Of a stretch of 64,000 bases of DNA, positions 24,801 through 34,664 are shown piece after piece (the stretch's first letter is position 1; each line of letters starts with the position of its first letter). This stretch comes from Apostichopus japonicus. Lineage: Eukaryota; Echinodermata; Holothuroidea; Aspidochirotida; Stichopodidae. The stretch lies in NCBI RefSeq assembly GCF_037975245.1, contig NC_092583.1:8765764-8829763 (forward strand), given 5' to 3'. The notes below the pieces were generated by a model. It worked only from the letters and a program-made list of their open reading frames with translations. It made no database searches and was not told where the DNA came from. The translations under genes and the position numbers were made by a program.

Positions 24801-26515
24801 CGGCCATTGTATAGTAAAGAGGAGTGGAAAAAACTCAAACAGAATGCAAGGGTAAGCCATGATTGTCCACTTGTTACCTAGTAACATGTCAAAACAGGCC
24901 ACAATGGCCGTAGCGACTTCAATATCTTGACCCGTGTAGAGACCTAAAAATAAAACGACAGAGAAGAACTGAGGCTTCAATAAGCTGGTTAACATGAAAA
25001 TGGGTAATTTAATAGACAATAGTATTGACTAGAGTTATAACAGGAATTAAAAAAAAATTTGTGTAGAGAAGCAGAGTTTGCTAGGCTTGAATTACAAATG
25101 GGCACAGTAGGAATACCTACCTGGGTGAGCTGTTTCTAAAAACAAAAAAAAACCCTGCCAAAAATATAATTATTAATTTATTAATATATAAATTATTAAT
25201 TTGGCTGTATTGCCCTTTCTTCTTTTATACTATAATTACGAACAGTGATGGCAATAAACAGGTTGGTTGCTATAGCAGGGTTGCCATTGGCAACACTACA
25301 AATTTCAAAGAGGTTATCATTCTTTATATGTGTTCTCAACTCTCGGGTCTGGGAATAGGATTCTGTGCAGCATTTTTGTCTGTTATTATTTTCCTCTGTT
25401 CCAAGATAATCCCATACAATTTTATCGTACTTCAAAGGATTGGTGGCAGATGTTGATTATCTAGCAAATTAATGAAAATTTTTCTGCATGCATAGGTGAA
25501 ACCACAGCCTCATGGCATCTTGTAGTGCCAAAAATATGAATTACATCTGGCCACTTCGGCTGAAAATGTTTGTTTACATTTTTATAATTTCTCAATCATT
25601 CTACTCAATTGTTTCTACCAAAATAACAAGGTTCATTTTGATGACATTCTTAGTGTAGAGAACTTTGCCAGCTTTAATTCAAAATTGATCAGGTTTCAAG
25701 GATTAATCAACAAGGTGATTATGATGGCCTAAGGATTATTCCACAAGAAGATTACAATAGCCTAAGTACAGCTATTGCATTTGCCTAGATGACATCACAG
25801 ACCTCTACTATGAACCAGTAATAGGAAGGTTTAGCCTTATAATATATACATATAATATATATTATATATATTATTTATGTCATATATTATATAAATTTAA
25901 CCTCAAAATAGGTTATATTCAAACGACCGTAACTTGATTTAGCCGCCAGATATTGAGATGGGGGTATTTCAACTAGCAGTGTGGATTAGTTTACTCTTCG
26001 ATATAAGTTTCACATTGTTTGTCACCAGAAAAATCCTTCTCAGACTTGAATGACTGTCCATGTCCATACCCCGTCTGGTCACTGTTTCTAAATATTTGAT
26101 ACTTTCTAGTTTTATAACATGAAGGATGACTTTATAATACACACCTTAATAAAGTAATAGCAACCAATCAACAGTATAGACATATCTTCAACCAACTTTG
26201 CTTTGACCTTTGAATGAGCGTTCCGATAGATTTAACCCTGCGTGTTTAGTGCTTATGGATGCTTTTGCTTTTATTTTCATTCATGTTCTTCTTGCCACAC
26301 AGGAAGGAGACATGCCCAATTCTTATCAATTAGTCTGCGTGGTGAGTCACATCGGCAGCTCGTTAACGATGGGCCATTACGTCAGCGACGTATTTAACAG
26401 CAAATCCGAGTCGTGGCTAAGCTACGACGATTCAAACGTTTCGGTCATCTCAGGGAATCAGGTCCGCGAAGAAAGGAAACGAACGGGCTATATTTTCTTC
26501 TATGAAAAAATATGA
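5488..26515 (+). CDS. USP37: Ubiquitin carboxyl-terminal hydrolase 37-like deubiquitinase, 18 coding exons, 967 aa
   Basis: Cysteine protease removing ubiquitin from substrates; in vertebrates USP37 opposes APC/C and SCF-driven degradation at S-phase entry. Exons: 5488-5664, 6681-6837, 8763-8824, 9361-9554, 9875-9996, 10876-10966, 11579-11722, 14991-15119, 16330-16456, 17355-17596, 18944-19072, 19630-19764, 20601-20681, 21220-21340, 22558-23161, 23710-23775, 24742-24851, 26303-26515. All join in phase with GT-AG borders to 967 codons plus TGA; human USP37 is of similar length (979 aa). Order: PH-like domain (about 1-105), KEN (190-192), catalytic Cys324 in NLGNTCYMN, DAQEFL (402-407), zinc-type pairs Cys458/461 and Cys506/509, three UIMs (about 648-860) inserted in the catalytic domain, His922 in GHYVSD, Asp939 in YDDS. 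This architecture is specific to the USP37/USP26/USP29 group, and the UIMs point to USP37. The start is the first ATG of the exon, matching the PH-like domain start. Confidence 0.95.
5931..5982. repeat. Four exact 13-bp tandem units in USP37 intron 1
   Basis: AGAGCATAGAGTT is repeated four times without change. No role is evident. Confidence 0.95.
6838..9360 (+). other. USP37: USP37 introns 2-3 with small exon 3
   Basis: Intron 2 (6838-8762) shows no recognisable element apart from a poly-C run near 7660-7680. Exon 3 (8763-8824) encodes only 21 residues with a basic serine-proline stretch (LKRSPHGAARNGQ). Intron 3 (8825-9360) is plain AT-rich sequence. Confidence 0.7.
9361..9554 (+). other. 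USP37: USP37 exon 4: disordered linker with KEN box
   Basis: Residues 133-197 are low-complexity, serine/proline-rich and contain minimal CDK-type SP sites (QQSPRLF, QKSPISI) and DKENMGE. In human USP37 a KEN motif in the equivalent linker recruits APC/C-CDH1 and USP37 is CDK-phosphorylated; equivalence here is inferred from position and motif. Confidence 0.75.
9555..14990 (+). other. USP37: USP37 exons 5-7 and large intron 7
   Basis: Exons 5 (9875-9996), 6 (10876-10966) and 7 (11579-11722) encode the linker leading to the catalytic domain (KSPGPQLFSPSAKRQSSF and similar). Introns 4-6 hold nothing notable besides repeated TAATGAACAT words near 10045-10080. Intron 7 (11723-14990) holds a hAT-like element (11793-12289), a 9-bp perfect hairpin at 12374-12394 (GAGCCGTGC/GCACGGCTC) and otherwise plain AT-rich DNA. 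Confidence 0.75.
11793..12289. mobile_element. hAT-like MITE, family CAGGGATGTGCC, copy 1 (USP37 intron 7)
   Basis: Ends CAGGGATGTGCC and GGCACATCCTTG are inverted repeats. The interior begins with GCCCAGCACT repeats and is nearly the same as at 21456-21913. The flanks are AT-rich (ATATAT on both sides), so the duplication is consistent with hAT but not decisive. Noncoding. Confidence 0.75.
14991..15119 (+). other. USP37: USP37 exon 8: catalytic cysteine box
   Basis: Encodes GFSNLGNTCYMNAILQSL, the Cys box of USP enzymes, with the nucleophile Cys324. The donor is ATA|GTAAGG; an unspliced message would read TAG exactly across the junction. The following intron 8 (15120-16329) starts with a SINE only 43 bp past the donor. 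Confidence 0.95.
15163..15475 (+). mobile_element. SINE with tRNA-like head, copy 1
   Basis: Starts AGCGTGGTGGCAAATTGGCTAA and is nearly identical over about 310 bp to 29779-30087. The first ~70 bases have A-box-like (TTGGCTAAGG) and degenerate B-box-like (GGCTCGATTCC) promoter words of a tRNA-derived SINE. The tail (GCGCTTTGAGACCTATCACTGGTATAAAG...CTATATAAA) ends in TTAT repeats. Two near-identical copies at unrelated sites indicate retroposition. Confidence 0.75.
15476..18943 (+). other. USP37: USP37 exons 9-10 with introns 8-10
   Basis: Exon 9 (16330-16456) and exon 10 (17355-17596) encode the alpha-helical part of the USP fold, the DAQEFL box and the first half of the zinc-binding site (RCLECG). 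Intron 8 contains short CAATAA-type runs near 16038-16080. Intron 9 (16457-17354) shows nothing notable. Intron 10 (17597-18943) contains the TTAA-flanked MITE at 17683-18044 and, beyond it, only AT-rich DNA. Confidence 0.75.
17683..18044 (+). mobile_element. TTAA-flanked MITE, copy 1 (USP37 intron 10)
   Basis: Flanked by TTAA on both sides. Inverted termini are AGGCATTGAAGACTCGC and the reverse complement of GCGAGTCTTCACACCCT. About 362 bp long, the same as copy 2 at 27374-27735. TTAA target duplication is the hallmark of the piggyBac superfamily, though the terminal bases are not the usual CCY, so the superfamily is tentative. Noncoding; the short reading frames shared between copies are by-products. 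Confidence 0.85.
21456..21913. mobile_element. hAT-like MITE, family CAGGGATGTGCC, copy 2 (USP37 intron 14)
   Basis: Ends CAGGGATGTGCC and GGCACATCCCTG are near-perfect inverted repeats. The interior matches the intron 7 copy apart from short deletions. Flanking GTACTAGC/GTACTTCT is a possible degraded 8-bp duplication. Confidence 0.8.
22109..22272. mobile_element. Near-perfect palindromic element (long hairpin) in USP37 intron 14
   Basis: The left arm (ACAAATAATGAATGG... GTTCCATTCAAC) pairs with the right arm (GTTGAATGGAAC...CCATTCATTATTTGT) over about 70 bp with few mismatches, leaving a loop GAGGCGCAGCAGA. Transcribed within the intron it would form a long double-stranded stem. It looks like a palindromic MITE; a hairpin small-RNA precursor is an alternative. 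Confidence 0.85.
22558..23775 (+). other. USP37: USP37 exons 15-16: three ubiquitin-interacting motifs
   Basis: UIM1 is DEQLAYVLKLSQSE (about residues 650-663), UIM2 DEELRKATELSLL (about 826-838) and UIM3 EEEIRKAQELSLQ (about 848-860). Each keeps the acidic patch, the central Ala/Val and the terminal Ser of the family. Exon 15 (22558-23161) is the largest exon, and its middle is acidic and disordered. UIM2 and UIM3 are split by intron 15 (23162-23709). Confidence 0.9.
23776..26302 (+). other. USP37: USP37 introns 16-17 with exon 17
   Basis: Intron 16 (23776-24741) contains the hAT-like element at 24385-24692. Exon 17 (24742-24851) encodes the return into the catalytic domain (RPLYSKEEWKKLKQNAR). 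Intron 17 (24852-26302) has only AT-rich DNA, with an ATATATT-rich stretch near 25845-25890. Confidence 0.75.
24385..24692 (-). mobile_element. hAT-like MITE, minus orientation, in USP37 intron 16
   Basis: Flanked by a perfect 8-bp duplication CATAGAAG (24377-24384 and 24693-24700). It is the reverse complement of the family at 46228-46618 and 48816-49223, including the hairpin module (about 24594-24640). The end at 24385 lacks the usual CAGTGGCGG terminus and begins in a C run, so about 40 bp have been lost from that end. Confidence 0.85.
26303..26515 (+). other. USP37: USP37 exon 18: catalytic histidine/aspartate and stop
   Basis: Encodes YQLVCVVSHIGSSLTMGHY with catalytic His922, then WLSYDDSNV with Asp939 and the final strand GYIFFYEKI, ending in TGA at 26513-26515. 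Ending just after the last core strand is typical of USP37. Confidence 0.95.
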
Positions 26516-27373
26516 ATGAGGAAAGGGAGAGACCTTGACTAGACTGAAGGAGACCAGTGTGTGATCAATTATTGTTTTATAAAACAAGGAAAAAATTATC
26601 TCTGGGATATTTTTGCCAAAGGGTGTCAACACTACCTCCTCTTGCACCCCTACTGTCCTCCTTCTGGTCTCCTTTCCCCCTCCCCGGTTATTTTTTGCTC
26701 TCCAAAAAGTAGACGATGGTGACATAACCAATATGAAAGGAGTTAAGGAGGACAAAACTGACTTCATTTTCCAGTTTTCTCGAAAAAACAATCTTGACTT
26801 TTTCATTTTTTTTGAAAATGCATCAGAACAGGGTTCCTGCAAACTTATTGATTTTGAGATCATCTAGCATTATTATATATCGTTTCACCCGATGCAAATA
26901 ATTTGGCATTTGGCTGCGGCTCGTGAAATCGTTGCACAGATATTAAAAGTAGTACTAGTGTTACACCGAAAATACAGTTTAGTCTTGGTTATCAAGAAAC
27001 ATCTGGACCACATACGAGAGAAGCCTGTATGATAAGATTCCTAGTATCGTTTGCCCATGTTTTTTTTCATCTATACATTGTATAATGTTGAATAATAATT
27101 TATCTGGTATTACTTGAGAAAAATGCTTTGTAAATTGTTTTAAATTGGAATAACAGATGCAAAGATGTATAGCAGTCTTTGTAGACAAAATTCAGAGCAT
27201 TTATGACTGCAACACATAATTTCGAAGACTCAATTATTATGATGATTATATTTTTTCGTAATGGGAAAAACAGTACTGGAAAACAGTGCACAGAATGTTC
27301 TGTGTATGCACAGTACTATGGCATTTTAAAGAGAAGAAATTGTTGGCTCATAACCCAGCATCATATGGATTAA

Positions 27374-27735
27374 AGGCATTGAAGACTCGCCCCAAACCTT
27401 GTGGGGCCATCTGAAAAAAAGTTAACTTTCTGTTGCTTGCAAGTGACGTTTTGTTGGTGTCGCTACAAAATGCAGACAGTTATGAAACTTGATACCTTAA
27501 TTGTTATCTTTTGCTGGACCTGAGATGTCCATCGCTGTATCGTCTGTATAGTGTGCTGTGGGTATTGACCGTCGCTGTATGTACTGACTGCACACTAGTG
27601 TCTAATTACCGAGGGTTGCAAGCTGTGTGTGTATTTTCTGGGATCGATGGTGGTGTCTAACACTTCTGTTATCATTCGAAACTAGGTCAGATTACCGGCA
27701 TTAGACGTTCCTTTTTGCGCGAGTCTTCACACCCT
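27374..27735 (+). mobile_element. TTAA-flanked MITE, copy 2
   Basis: TTAA on both sides, 362 bp, same termini as copy 1. The best-preserved copy in the window. Confidence 0.9.
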
Positions 27736-27780
27736 TTAATGAGATGTAGATAATCCAGGTGTGTGTTAGTGTAATAACAT

Positions 27781-27782
27781 AT

Positions 27783-27857
<75 letters not shown>

Positions 27858-27888
27858 TATATATATATATATATATACAAACACACAT

Positions 27889-27919
<31 letters not shown>

Positions 27920-27929
27920 CATATCTATA
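27781..27929. repeat. TA/CA microsatellite
   Basis: Long (TA)n run, then ACACAT, a second (AT)n run, a CA run and a third TA run. Confidence 0.95.
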
Positions 27930-28350
27930 TACCATCGTCTACTTCCTGTCTGGTGTGGTCTTGTTCCATATTCCATATCAAACGTGGCTTCCTGTCAACG
28001 GAGAAGATAGCTGTTTACTGACATTGCTAGTTGATGACTTTACCTACTTTAACATCATTCTTGGGGTGTAGTCCAGGTGTAAAGGTTGTTGTACATCAGT
28101 AGGCTAATGAATTCATCAGTAGCAGACATTCTTTATACATTCCACATAGTTTAACTTGTTAACACTAATACAAGTCCCTATAACGGTAGTGTGATTTCAA
28201 GATGCATTATGTTGCGATGTTGCCGTTGTGGAAGTACCATAAGTTTCGTGAAGACTGAATTATTGGAGAGACACAACAATAGACAAAATCATGCAATCCC
28301 TGTAGGGTGAACTTGGTTTATTTCTATGACACAATAACAAAATAAAATTT

Positions 28351-29203
28351 GTTGATAAAAAATATTGGCTGCAACTGTTGATTATGATGTTGTAACTCTG
28401 TACGTGCCCTCCTTCTAGGAATCAAAGGCAGGGGGAGGGTGAGGGGCAAGGGGAGGGGCAAGGGGGAGGGGGGTGGACAAAGGGAGAAACATATCAATGC
28501 AAACCTTCAAAGGTAATCTTGGTTTGTGTCGATATGATAAGGCTTTAAAAGATGAAATCAATTATGAATCTGGCTAGAAAGACAACAATATTGTATTAAA
28601 GTACTGAACTTTCCATATGCATATGAAGGGAGTGGGGCAGTTTGGCGGGGAGGGGGGAGGGGGAGGGAAGACGAGAGTAGATAATGATATGGGTGAGTCA
28701 ACCTTTATGTTTGGAAATTATTCATTTTGTGATGGGAAGATGAACAGACAGTAAAATTTAGAATAGAAATAATTGTTTTTAGTATTATTCAGTTCATGCT
28801 GAACTGTTGATTCCAATCCCAGCAAATATAACAAACTATCCAGCAGTCTGAGCTCCTTTGAGACAGCAAACTTTAGTCTGATGTCGATTATTTATTAACC
28901 TGCAGATTCTTCGAGTAAACTCGACTTTAATAGCTAAATAAAAACATCATTGAAACTTATTTTAGTGACTTTTTAACTAGCGTTTACACTGTGAAACCGA
29001 AACAGACAGTAAAATTTGGCTGTCAAATGAGAGAAGACAATATAAGCATTGGGTTTAGTTAAGAATCAGCAATTCTGATTGTATTTAGACAAGAAGGAGA
29101 TGAAAGAGGGAGGGGTTAGTATTCATGTATAGTTAGGCGAATGTTATGAGATGCTCTCATACGTTGAAATATTTACAGCGATCGTGCTTATCGGTGGTTA
29201 AAA
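28351..29203. other. Intergenic, no gene seen
   Basis: AT-rich sequence with two short G-rich blocks (28430-28475 and 28628-28670). No feature I can support. Confidence 0.6.
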
Positions 29204-29572
29204 CAGTGGCGTAGGAAGGTACTTTTGAGGGGGGGGGGCTGAAGACTGATGGCCAGCCTGGGGGAGGGGTCTAAGGGGAGGGGGTGTCCCCCTCCCCTTT
29301 GGAATTTTTTGCATTTCCAGGTGGCCTCAGATGCAATTTGGTGCAATATAGCACACTTCAACACCCACTCCATTTTGTAAACTTAATTTTGTATTTTCAC
29401 CTGGCCTTAGATGCAATTTGGTGCTCCAAATGAGATTTTTTTTTCTCATTTGGAAATGAAAAAGGGGTTTTCTGACTTGCGAACCGGGGGGGCGGAATGA
29501 TACTTCCGCCCCTCCACATTTTTCACTGGGGGGGGGCTGGCGCCCCCCAGCCCCCCGGTTCCTACGCCCTTG
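29204..29572. mobile_element. hAT-like MITE, family CAGTGGCGTAGGAAGG, copy 1
   Basis: Starts CAGTGGCGTAGGAAGG and ends CCTACGCCCTTG, with a perfect 8-bp duplication GGTTAAAA at 29196-29203 and 29573-29580. 369 bp, noncoding; poly-G tracts lie near both ends. Shares its interior with 47374-47726 and with the first bases of the window. Confidence 0.9.
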
Positions 29573-29778
29573 GGTTAAAATAAAACTTCAAGAGCACTTC
29601 AGTTGTTTGAACTGTTCTAGTCTTGACTATTACCCCGGATATGTCACACCGACGGTGTTCTGATAGCCAAGTCAGTCTTGTGGTAAGAGTATGAGTACAC
29701 CGTGCGAGAACTGGAACAAGGAATAATCTATCCGTTATCGCATCGCAAAGTGCTATGTAAAATGGGTTGTTATACGAA

Positions 29779-30087
29779 AGCGTGGTGGCCAATTGGCTAA
29801 GGCGTCGGACTCGTGATCCAACGATTGCTGGTTCAATTCATGCCTAGTTCATTACGTTGTGTCCTTGGGCAAGATGCTTTTATCTCACTTGCCTCTCTCC
29901 ACTCAGGGGTTAAATGGGCAGCTGTGAGGTAACTTGCCATTGGGCGCAGTATATAACTGCTGCCGACTGGAGGGATTGTCTCTGGGACAGGTTATCATTG
30001 ACCAGGGGTAATATAACGTCTGTAAAGCGCTTTGAGACCTATCGCTAGTATAAAGCGCTATATGAAAATCAAATATTATTATGATTA
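29779..30087 (+). mobile_element. SINE with tRNA-like head, copy 2
   Basis: Near-identical to 15163-15475, starting AGCGTGGTGGCCAATTGGCTAA and ending in the GCGCTATATGAAAA tail plus ATTATTATG repeats. Confidence 0.75.
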
Positions 30088-31923
30088 TACAAGTGCCAAG
30101 AGGAAAGATAGTATTCTGTGGAGGAACATTGAGCGCTTTGGAATCCTGCTATACAAAATGTGAGCACTAAGTTATTGCCTGCATTCCTTAACCTCACTTC
30201 CTGAAACCCCCCCCCCCCAGTCAAGATGACCCCAGGAGATTGATTTCAGGTAACTATGCTAGAATACAAGTTATTTATTTGAAAGAAACATTAATATGAA
30301 ATTATGAACACCCCCCCCGAAAAAAAAAATATATGCTATTATCTAAATCGACACTCGACAATTTCAACACGACTGGACACAGGTTTGACTTGTGGTCACC
30401 GATATCAAACCTGTGTTACGCGCCGTGTAAATATGCATGTGATTGAATTATTACGATTTAGTTCGAACTTACTTGCCTTAGAGATTGCGTCAGGATAATA
30501 TAATCGTTTCAATCTCGCTTTGTTTCTAATGATCCGATAAAAGTATCAAATTCCAGCTGAAACTTTGGTTAAAGGTAAAATTGAGTTAATTCGGGTTTTT
30601 GATTACATTAATGCATTTTATCTTTGAAGAATAAAACCAAATTAAATTATAAATATTGAGTACAAAATATCCTTACAGGGTGCCGATATTCATAGGATTG
30701 TAGGAGTTAATAATATCTATTTTTAGATCGATGTGTCTCATAATGTTACAATATATATCTATATCGTATATTGTAATATTAACGATAAACTTATAAATCT
30801 TTGTCGTAAGGGTTTTGCGTTTAAGAAAAATCACACTATAGGAACATACAGAATTAAAGCTTTCGAAAACATACATTCTTTTATGATTTCAATTGACATG
30901 AAGTTCAAATAAAGTGAAACGCTCAAAAGTTAACGAACATCTGTTGTTATTGAAGTTTTATTTTTTTATTTATTTTTTTTCTCGATTAGAGAGTGAGGGT
31001 AGGTGTGAATATGACTTTGACAGCAAAAATGTTTCTATCACGGAAGGATTTGTTTTCCTCAATTGATGTGAAATGCTCAACAGTTTACGAACGTCTGTTG
31101 TTTTTCTTTTTTAATATTTTTTTTTTAAATATTTTTTTAGAGGGTGGGGGTAGAGGGCGAGTATCAGTTTTACAGAAAAAAATGTTTCTTTTGGTCAGAC
31201 GTTTATTTAGCCAAGACGCTGTGAAATATCCCTGATTAAAGTGGAGAAAGAAAATTGTCGTGTGGTTACGGGTAAATACATAAGCAGTGGCGTATCCAGG
31301 ATTTTCTGACCCGGGGGGCGTGAATTACTATCTAAGCGGAGCGCCACCATCGGTTGGCGCGCAGCGTACAAGAAAATTTCTAGTTTTGGTACCCCCAGAT
31401 CACCGGAAATGGTACTTCTCGAGCTTGAAACTGACCAACCAGATGTACACTTTTGCCTGAGAACCAAGTATTTCCAAATGGTTTTTTTTTTCCATCTATA
31501 ACCTTTTTGAAGATTGTCATCAGTCACACATCATGTTCGACCTCATCACATCTCCTGCGGATCATTGCTTTTGTAGGTGGTTCTAAGTCGCGGCCCACTA
31601 TAACCGTCAGCTCCACTTTTCAAGGTTTTAAGCCCATTATTTGTTCAGAATTTGAAAATTCACGATAAATTCACTTCAAAACATACCCATAATGCAATGT
31701 TGCACAAAATTTCATCTATGGACAATCAATACAGAAAAACCTACTTCAACCCCAAACAGACTAGTCAAATTTGCACGAGTAGAGGGAAGTATGATGAAGA
31801 ATGTTGGTCAGGGAATTTTCGAAAATTCCGACACAGTTAATTTATTGGTGTACAAATAATAAAACCTCTTTAAGGAAATAGATATTTTCGAAACCGAACA
31901 CTACACACATCGACAGTTTTGAA
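30088..31923. other. Intergenic, mostly unrecognised
   Basis: AT-rich. CAGTGGCGTATCC at 31285 is a hAT-like left end and is followed by the GCGGAGCG hairpin module at about 31328-31372, but no right end or duplication was found. No gene is supported. Confidence 0.5.
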
Positions 31924-32478
31924 CATGGGCGCAGATCAGTCTTAGATAATGGTATGAACGCGAGTCTGTTCTCTGACACTATCTAAGCGGAGCGCGACCA
32001 TGGGTTCGCGCGTAGCGATTTTTTGGGTCAAATATAGCCTCCCAGATCGCTGGAAATAACACTTCCCAGACCTAATGATGCTCCCAAACCTCCTTAAGTT
32101 TGAGATTCCATGGTTTAGAAATTTAGTTTGGGGAAATACATGCATGGGCGTCTGCAGAAAAAAATCAGGGGAAAAATAATCCAAGTAGACTTTTGTATAC
32201 GATGGGTCTGGTGTCCTCTCCCAGAAAACAATTATAGACTGCCGCAAATGCGATTTCCGTCCTATATTTAACAACTGTGGATAAATATAATAAAATGAGA
32301 ACTGTTGCATGTGATTTGCACAATGCTGGATCAAACTTCGCCAAAGTTCAATACAGGGGAACTTGAAATGCAGCTATTGTTCAAGACAAATTGGTGGGGA
32401 CACGGTATATCATGTCCCCACTGCTGAAAAGGTTAGTGGGGACGCGTCCCGCTGTCCCCACCAGGATCTGCGCCCATG
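31924..32478. mobile_element. Probable hAT-like element with CATGGGCGCAGATC ends
   Basis: Left CATGGGCGCAGATC and right GATCTGCGCCCATG are perfect 14-bp inverted repeats. Flanks GTTTTGAA and GTTTGGAG agree at 6 of 8 positions. It contains a diverged copy of the GCGGAGCG module at about 31978-32020. Confidence 0.65.
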
Positions 32479-32875
32479 GTTTGGAGGCTGTTCATTCTGG
32501 AACGCCATTTTCATGCTCACTGATATGGAGTGATATCTGCTGTTTGCTTTACAAATTCGAATAATTCGAATATTGTTAGATGCATGTCCATTCAGTCCAG
32601 TGTCCTTGGGATTTCTTGGGATTTTACGGGGCCTGATCTTAGGAAATCGGGAGTGGTCACACTCCATTTAGGTAAGTGCACGACCACAAGACGTCACTTA
32701 TACACAACCCGATCACTAGTCTTGTTATCGATGAAGTGGTGTGTTGCCGGATTTTGTGAAGGTCTTGGTACTATACGGGCGAAGGTCGAGAGGGGTGGGG
32801 CGTAGGGGTTGTGGGGCGCGCGTTTTCATGCAGATGAGGACAATCTCAAGAAGTGATGGGTGTGTGTATATGTAA

Positions 32876-32922
<47 letters not shown>

Positions 32923-33441
32923 CAATACAAGGTCAAGTATACTTAAGGGAAAGTTCATGCACTTTGTGTAAGCTGCGGTATGCATCTATTTCATTGCATA
33001 TAGTTCTATAACGATTCATGAAGCTGTAGGCCTGCCTGTACTAAATGTCAACTTTTATCATCAACCCCTCTGTGTCCACATGCACTTTGTATACATATCG
33101 CAGGTCCGGATATTTCCCACAAATAAAGCCTAAACTCGAGACCATTTGACGTATTTCCTGAATTAGTTAGAAATTTCTAGTTAAGTTTGTGGTTTGCGAT
33201 CTACAGACCATGAACTTTAAGATCCTGGGAATTCCAACGCATACATTGTTCCTCCCAATAGTTTCCTGTATTACTCATTTCTTAAAGAGCTTAAGTTGAA
33301 ATTTTACTAATCCGAGGTGGGTTATTGCACTTTTTACGAGGAGCCGTACAGCCTCCTTGTTTTGGTATGTATTTAAGCCATTTTTTTAATTAAATAATTT
33401 TTAAACTTTTCTCAAGCGTAATTTATACATATAATTACGCA
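32479..33441. repeat. Intergenic with TA microsatellite (32875-32918)
   Basis: A pure TA tract lies at about 32875-32918. The rest is unremarkable AT-rich DNA without a gene. Confidence 0.7.
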
Positions 33442-33617
33442 TACAGTGGAATTTCGACCTTCCTTACCGGTTCGAACCTCTGGATATACAATCGACGTCC
33501 ATAGCCTAGTGGTTAGGGTGTCCGCATATAAAGCGGGAGGCCCGGGTTCGAATCCCGGTGGAGGCTGGAAGTTTTTTAAATGTTCTGGATTTTCCAACTC
33601 ACTGCAATTTCAATTAT
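33442..33617 (+). mobile_element. tRNA-like SINE with 5' leader, copy A
   Basis: A ~50-bp leader (TACAGTGGAATT...), a tRNA-like unit at 33495-33565 and a ~50-bp tail ending in a TA run. All three parts are shared with 34417-34597, so the transposed unit is larger than the tRNA. Box A (TAGCCTAGTGG) and box B (GGTTCGAATCC) are intact. The anticodon loop reads ATATAAA; acceptor pairing is imperfect. Confidence 0.8.
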
Positions 33618-33716
33618 ATATATATAGATATATATATATATAATTGACTTAAGACTTGTAATTATTTATCAAACGTTTACTAGTTATATGTCAAGGTGGA
33701 CTAATCTAGACTAATC

Positions 33717-33891
<175 letters not shown>

Positions 33892-33899
33892 TAGAAGTT

Positions 33900-34416
33900 A
33901 AATCATGAATAAACATACACTTTACCAGGACTGTCAGCCAAACAGAGTATACCGAAACTTATTGGTATATTAGCCCAATGAAAGGAACATAGAATTGCTC
34001 CCATTTAAAAGACACATTGCATACATAATTCGTTGACACCAGTTCGAATCTCACCGCTGTCTTCAATATATAAGCCTGCATGGTGGGATGTGTGACATAA
34101 ATACAAAAAAATACAACACACGAAAACGTGGCAGACGTTTTGAGAGTTTTAACAAATCAAAATGTATCAACCATAAATTGTTCCAGTGGATAATAACTAA
34201 AACTCATTACGATTTTCATTTATATATATTCATTTGCCTTTGTCGTTTACCTCCATTGCATTAACATAAAGTCTGTTCAAAGTATCTCTTTCGAGATACG
34301 GCTTTAGGAATCACAAATGATTTCGAGTTGGTTAGCATCCTGTTTGATCTCTAGAGTAAGGCAAAATATGTCACCAAAAACAGAACTAGTATTGTTCGAT
34401 ACAGGTGACAAACGCC
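33900..34416. other. Intergenic, with truncated SINE tail
   Basis: No gene seen. At about 34200-34231 AACTCATTACGATTTTCATTTATATA matches the tail of SINE copy B, indicating a truncated third copy. Confidence 0.5.
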
Positions 34417-34598
34417 TACAGTGGAATTACGACCTTCCTTACCGGTTTCGAACCTCTGGACATACAATCAGCGTCCATAGCCTAGTGGTTAGGGTGTCCG
34501 CGTACAGAGCGGAAGGCCCGGGTTCGAATCCCCGTGGAGGCTGGAAGTTTTTTTTCACTGTTCTTGATTTTCCAACTCATTACGATTTTCATTTATAT

Positions 34599-34664
<66 letters not shown>
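34417..34664 (+). mobile_element. tRNA-like SINE copy B with TA-repeat tail
   Basis: Same leader, tRNA-like unit (34471-34541) and tail as copy A, followed by (TA)n to 34664. Here the acceptor arms GCGTCCA/TGGAGGC pair at 6 of 7 positions and the anticodon stem TCCGC/GCGGA is perfect. The loop GTACAGA would give anticodon ACA. It is flanked by SINE sequence, so it is not called a functional tRNA gene. Confidence 0.8.

Larger units (their letters stand above)
26516..28350 (+). other. USP37 3' flank / probable 3' UTR region
   Basis: No gene seen. Contains the TTAA MITE copy at 27374-27735 and a TA/CA microsatellite at 27781-27929. An AATAAA hexamer lies near 28342; which poly(A) site is used cannot be told. 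Confidence 0.35.

Noticed and set aside
26450-26863. 137-aa minus-strand frame
   Set aside because: Overlaps the USP37 terminal exon and 3' flank antisense; no domain seen.
33495-33565. Functional tRNA gene
   Set aside because: The tRNA-like fold is embedded in a repeated leader and tail, the acceptor stem is imperfect and the two copies have different anticodons, so a SINE is the better reading.
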